Source: Fibrivirga algicola (GTDB lineage: Bacteria > Bacteroidota > Bacteroidia > Cytophagales > Spirosomataceae). From it: DNA of 64,000 nucleotides. Of this stretch, positions 61,270 to 64,000 are shown in pieces; the stretch's first letter is position 1, and each line of letters begins with the position of its first letter. A program made the translations under genes and the position numbers. The notes beneath the pieces are model-generated. The model searched no databases and was not told the DNA's origin. It saw only the letters and a list, made by a program, of their open reading frames with translations. The stretch covers positions 434,001-498,000 of the forward strand of contig NZ_WAEL01000001.1 of NCBI RefSeq assembly GCF_011742925.1. Reading direction: 5' to 3'.

Positions 61270-64000
61270 ATGAATAACTTAGGACAATTTATCGAAGAAG
61301 AACTAAAAAAGCGCAAAAATGATTATTTAAGTTCGCCAACATATCTGTTAGAACATTATAATAATGAAAAAGGAAATGTAGAAGCTTACAATGGTAGACA
61401 GTTACTTGAAATGCTTCAAAATGCAGATGATGCTTCAGAAACTGCATCAGTAAAAAAAGTATCAATAAAACTAGTTGGAAACGATTTGATAATTTCAAAT
61501 AATGGAGAGCCATTCAGTGAAGCTGGTGTTAGATCAATTATTTACAGCAACGCAAGCCCCAAAACTATGCAACAAAATAAAATTGGACAAAAAGGCTTAG
61601 GCTTTCGTTCGATTTTAAGTTGGGCAGATGAAATTATAATAAATAGTGGTGAGACAAAACTTGCATTTTCTGAAAATATCGCAAAAGCCTTTTTGCAGAA
61701 TCTAATATCGGAACACGACGAAATTGCTTCCTTTATTAAGGAGAATAGTAAATTTGAATTTCCAATTGCAACCCTAAGAATTCCGGAGTTACTAAATGTA
61801 AATGAAAGTGAAAATGTATACAATTTGTTCGCAACTGAAATTATAATTAAGCTTAAGGAAAATATTATTGATGAAGTTCAAATGCAAATTCTATCAATTA
61901 TTAATAAAGAAACGTTAATATTTCTAAATCACATAGAAATTATAGAAATAGAAAGTCCAGATGTTAATATTATCTATAAAAGACATTACAAAGATAAATC
62001 TTTCGTTACCGTTGAAAGCACAAACATAAATACCAACGTCAAAGAATTCAGATCTTGGAATATTATAAGGAATAAAGGAATTCATAAAGGTAAGAGTTAT
62101 GAATTAGCAATTGCATGGAATAAGGACTTTAAAGATTCAGAAAACGTAATCTTTAGTTATTTTAAAACAAAAGTACGTTTTCCATTCCCTGCGCTTTTGC
62201 ATGGGACATTTGACCTTTCTCCTGATAGAAACGAACTAGTAAATGACACAGAAGGGCATAACGAGTTTTTGATCACGGAATTGGCTAATTTGCTTATTGA
62301 AACATCATTGGTAATAGCTTCTAATAAAACAGAGGTTGATTATTCAGCAATCAAACTACTAAATATAGATTTTGAAAGTATAGATAGCTTACTAATACAA
62401 TTTGGTTTCAAAGACATCATTCAAGACAAAATCAAGCAGAGTAAAATTTTCCCAACTGTTAATGACCAATACATTTCATATAAACCCGCGCCAGCATTCT
62501 ATAAATATCCAATTGCTACTATTTTTTCGGGAAATAGAGTTAATAACTTATTGAAATACAGCGATGATGAATCAGTTTTAAAAATAATTTCAGAGTTTGG
62601 AATTTGCCATTATTCTATAGAGCACTATCTTTCTCTTACTTCGCTTTATAAAAATGATTGTTTGAAATTAGCAAAATTAATTTTCTACTTTCTCAACTTA
62701 AATGTATATAAGTCTAAATTGTCTGCTTCTGATTTTGAATTAGCAAAACAACCACCATTTCTAATTGACAATGAAAATGAACTAATTGCTTGGGATACAA
62801 ACATTTTTATACAACCTGATGATAAGCAAGAATTTAAACTTCCAAAAACTTTAAATATAAGCTTTTTGAATTCTACATTAGTAAAGCTGTTGTTAGCAGA
62901 GTTTGAAAAATCTGATGTCGACTTTATTGTTAGTAAACTTGCCGTGTTTAAAGTTAAGAAATATTCGTTTGCAGAGATTTCTGAAACTATAATCAAGCAT
63001 TATAACGCAAAAAATAATGTAACTATAGGTGAGGTGAAAGAATTACATTTGTTTTTATACCAATTATTTATAAGGGAGTTTAAAGTTAAATCACTTGCTC
63101 CACTAGGAAAGCATATATCTACGCTTACATTAGCTAGTAATAATAAAATTAGAAATGCCAGAGAAATGTACTTTGGTAAATATTATGGAAATGGATTGAC
63201 TGAAAAACTTTACAGTTTTGATAAATCTAAGCTATTAGCTTCACAGGTTGAGTTTGGATTTGATAATGAAAAACAAGACTTAGTTATAGAATATTTTAAA
63301 TGGCTTGGTATCGTCTTCTTGCCACGATACAACAAAATTGTGTTATCTAGCTCATCCGAAAAGTACAGCGATTATAAAGAGTATTTGCTACGAAACTACG
63401 ATTATAGGAAACCAAATGATCACGGTGAAATATACACTGATTACAATCATCTTATAGGATTAATATCATGGGTATCTGATATTACTGTTGGTTACTTTGA
63501 TGACATAAAAAAAATAATAGATAAAGCAAAACCTGAAATAGTTTTTGAATGGATAAAGAAAGATGAAAGACTTAAGAAAACTTTAGAAGAAAACAATGAA
63601 ATATTGCCTGATACTGGAGCACAATTAGCAATTGTCAGCAAAAAAAACTTTCGGCAAATAAAAGGAATGAATTTTCCCTCTTACACAAGATGGTTATTTG
63701 CCACTTCTGAATGGATGCCTATTGAATCACAAGATAAAAAGGTTAAACCTGATCAATGTTGTTTGTCAAAAACAATTACCGAAGACTTTAGTCCCTTTGT
63801 AGAAAAGCCTAAAATTGAAGCTTTAGCACTTGCTACTAGCCTTGAATTACCTGAAAGTACAATTGAGAATTATTTTGTTCTCGTTGGTGTACATCGTGAG
63901 ATAAGTTCATTTTCTGTTTATGCTTTGTATGACATGCTTTCCTCGTTACCAATTTCAGACAAAGAAGGTAAAGCGGCAAGAAAGATATATCGTGAGATCA
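61270..64000 (+). CDS. large GHKL ATPase, sacsin N-terminal-like; C-terminus beyond the window
   Basis: The frame is open from ATG 61270 to base 64000 (910 codons) with no stop. Residues 40-130 are the Bergerat ATPase fold of the sacsin/Hsp90-like group: NGRQLLEMLQNADDA (N box with Asn51, residues 42-56), LIISNNGEPFSEAGVRSI (G1-like, 73-90) and NKIGQKGLGFRSIL (G2 lid, 103-116). A KVRFPFPALLHGTFDLSPDRN segment near residue 310 recalls the sacsin repeat. The long remainder is Lys/Asn/Ile-rich and unrecognised. Large proteins of this type recur in bacterial defence islands, often with DUF3883 or nuclease C-termini; that part is off-window. ATP binding is well supported, role inferred. Confidence 0.9.
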   Translation, partial: MNNLGQFIEEELKKRKNDYLSSPTYLLEHYNNEKGNVEAYNGRQLLEMLQNADDASETASVKKVSIKLVGNDLIISNNGEPFSEAGVRSIIYSNASPKTMQQNKIGQKGLGFRSILSWADEIIINSGETKLAFSENIAKAFLQNLISEHDEIASFIKENSKFEFPIATLRIPELLNVNESENVYNLFATEIIIKLKENIIDEVQMQILSIINKETLIFLNHIEIIEIESPDVNIIYKRHYKDKSFVTVESTNINTNVKEFRSWNIIRNKGIHKGKSYELAIAWNKDFKDSENVIFSYFKTKVRFPFPALLHGTFDLSPDRNELVNDTEGHNEFLITELANLLIETSLVIASNKTEVDYSAIKLLNIDFESIDSLLIQFGFKDIIQDKIKQSKIFPTVNDQYISYKPAPAFYKYPIATIFSGNRVNNLLKYSDDESVLKIISEFGICHYSIEHYLSLTSLYKNDCLKLAKLIFYFLNLNVYKSKLSASDFELAKQPPFLIDNENELIAWDTNIFIQPDDKQEFKLPKTLNISFLNSTLVKLLLAEFEKSDVDFIVSKLAVFKVKKYSFAEISETIIKHYNAKNNVTIGEVKELHLFLYQLFIREFKVKSLAPLGKHISTLTLASNNKIRNAREMYFGKYYGNGLTEKLYSFDKSKLLASQVEFGFDNEKQDLVIEYFKWLGIVFLPRYNKIVLSSSSEKYSDYKEYLLRNYDYRKPNDHGEIYTDYNHLIGLISWVSDITVGYFDDIKKIIDKAKPEIVFEWIKKDERLKKTLEENNEILPDTGAQLAIVSKKNFRQIKGMNFPSYTRWLFATSEWMPIESQDKKVKPDQCCLSKTITEDFSPFVEKPKIEALALATSLELPESTIENYFVLVGVHREISSFSVYALYDMLSSLPISDKEGKAARKIYREI

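Noticed and set aside
61289-62996. Minus-strand frames opposite the GHKL ATPase gene
   Set aside because: They lie antisense to a continuous, motif-bearing frame and show AT-rich random composition.

Overview
The window looks like a chromosomal segment of a Bacteroidota bacterium of the order Cytophagales, most likely a Spirosoma-like genus. The support is a PorT-type barrel gene overlapping ubiE/menG, a TAnnTTTG-type promoter before the tRNA, frequent TTG/GTG starts, ECF sigma factors paired with small or membrane proteins, SusCD-free but ThuA/PVC-dehydrogenase-rich carbohydrate genes, and a CusA pump fused to a TolC domain. Species cannot be fixed from the sequence alone.

Region 1 (1-16.6 kb) is ordinary core: an M16 protease (cut by the window start), NhaD antiporter, an AsmA-like protein, a second cation/proton antiporter, a dipeptide epimerase next to a BioF-like PLP enzyme, a TonB-N-like membrane protein, a lytic transglycosylase, MutS, a TrmH-type RNA methyltransferase, a Lys/Ala-rich histone H1-like protein, an orphan histidine kinase and an alpha/beta hydrolase. 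Convergent gene ends are separated by long perfect hairpins.

Region 2 (16.6-27.9 kb) is a carbohydrate/oxidoreductase block: a 1297-residue ThuA/dehydrogenase/HEAT/cupredoxin lipoprotein, a Gfo/Idh oxidoreductase, a sugar isomerase-like TIM barrel, a divergent AraC regulator, an SDR dehydrogenase, an FAD oxidoreductase with a golvesin-like tail, then YjjG and a thioredoxin-like ferredoxin. Region 3 (28-36 kb) carries two ECF sigma operons, an M28 peptidase, an FKBP isomerase, tail-specific protease and a membrane-anchored HtrA-like protease. Region 4 (36-49.7 kb) holds a heavy-metal RND system, a flippase and an O-acyltransferase pair, a renal-type dipeptidase, and ubiE-porT.

At 49.8 kb a tRNA-Val(TAC) marks an abrupt change. 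From its 3' end to the window end the DNA is strikingly AT-rich, gene density falls, and the content becomes defence-like or mobile: an Abi_C-type protein, an FRG-domain protein, a zinc-ribbon fragment, a 659-residue protein ending in a HEPN-type RNase motif, a decayed type IIG restriction-modification N-terminus, a divergent protein with apparent family A/single-subunit polymerase motifs, another decayed gene, and a large sacsin-like GHKL ATPase running off the end. I read this as one end of a tRNA-associated genomic island; its integrase and far end are not in the window. The most novel items are the polymerase-like protein (57851-59422) and the HEPN protein (53501-55480).
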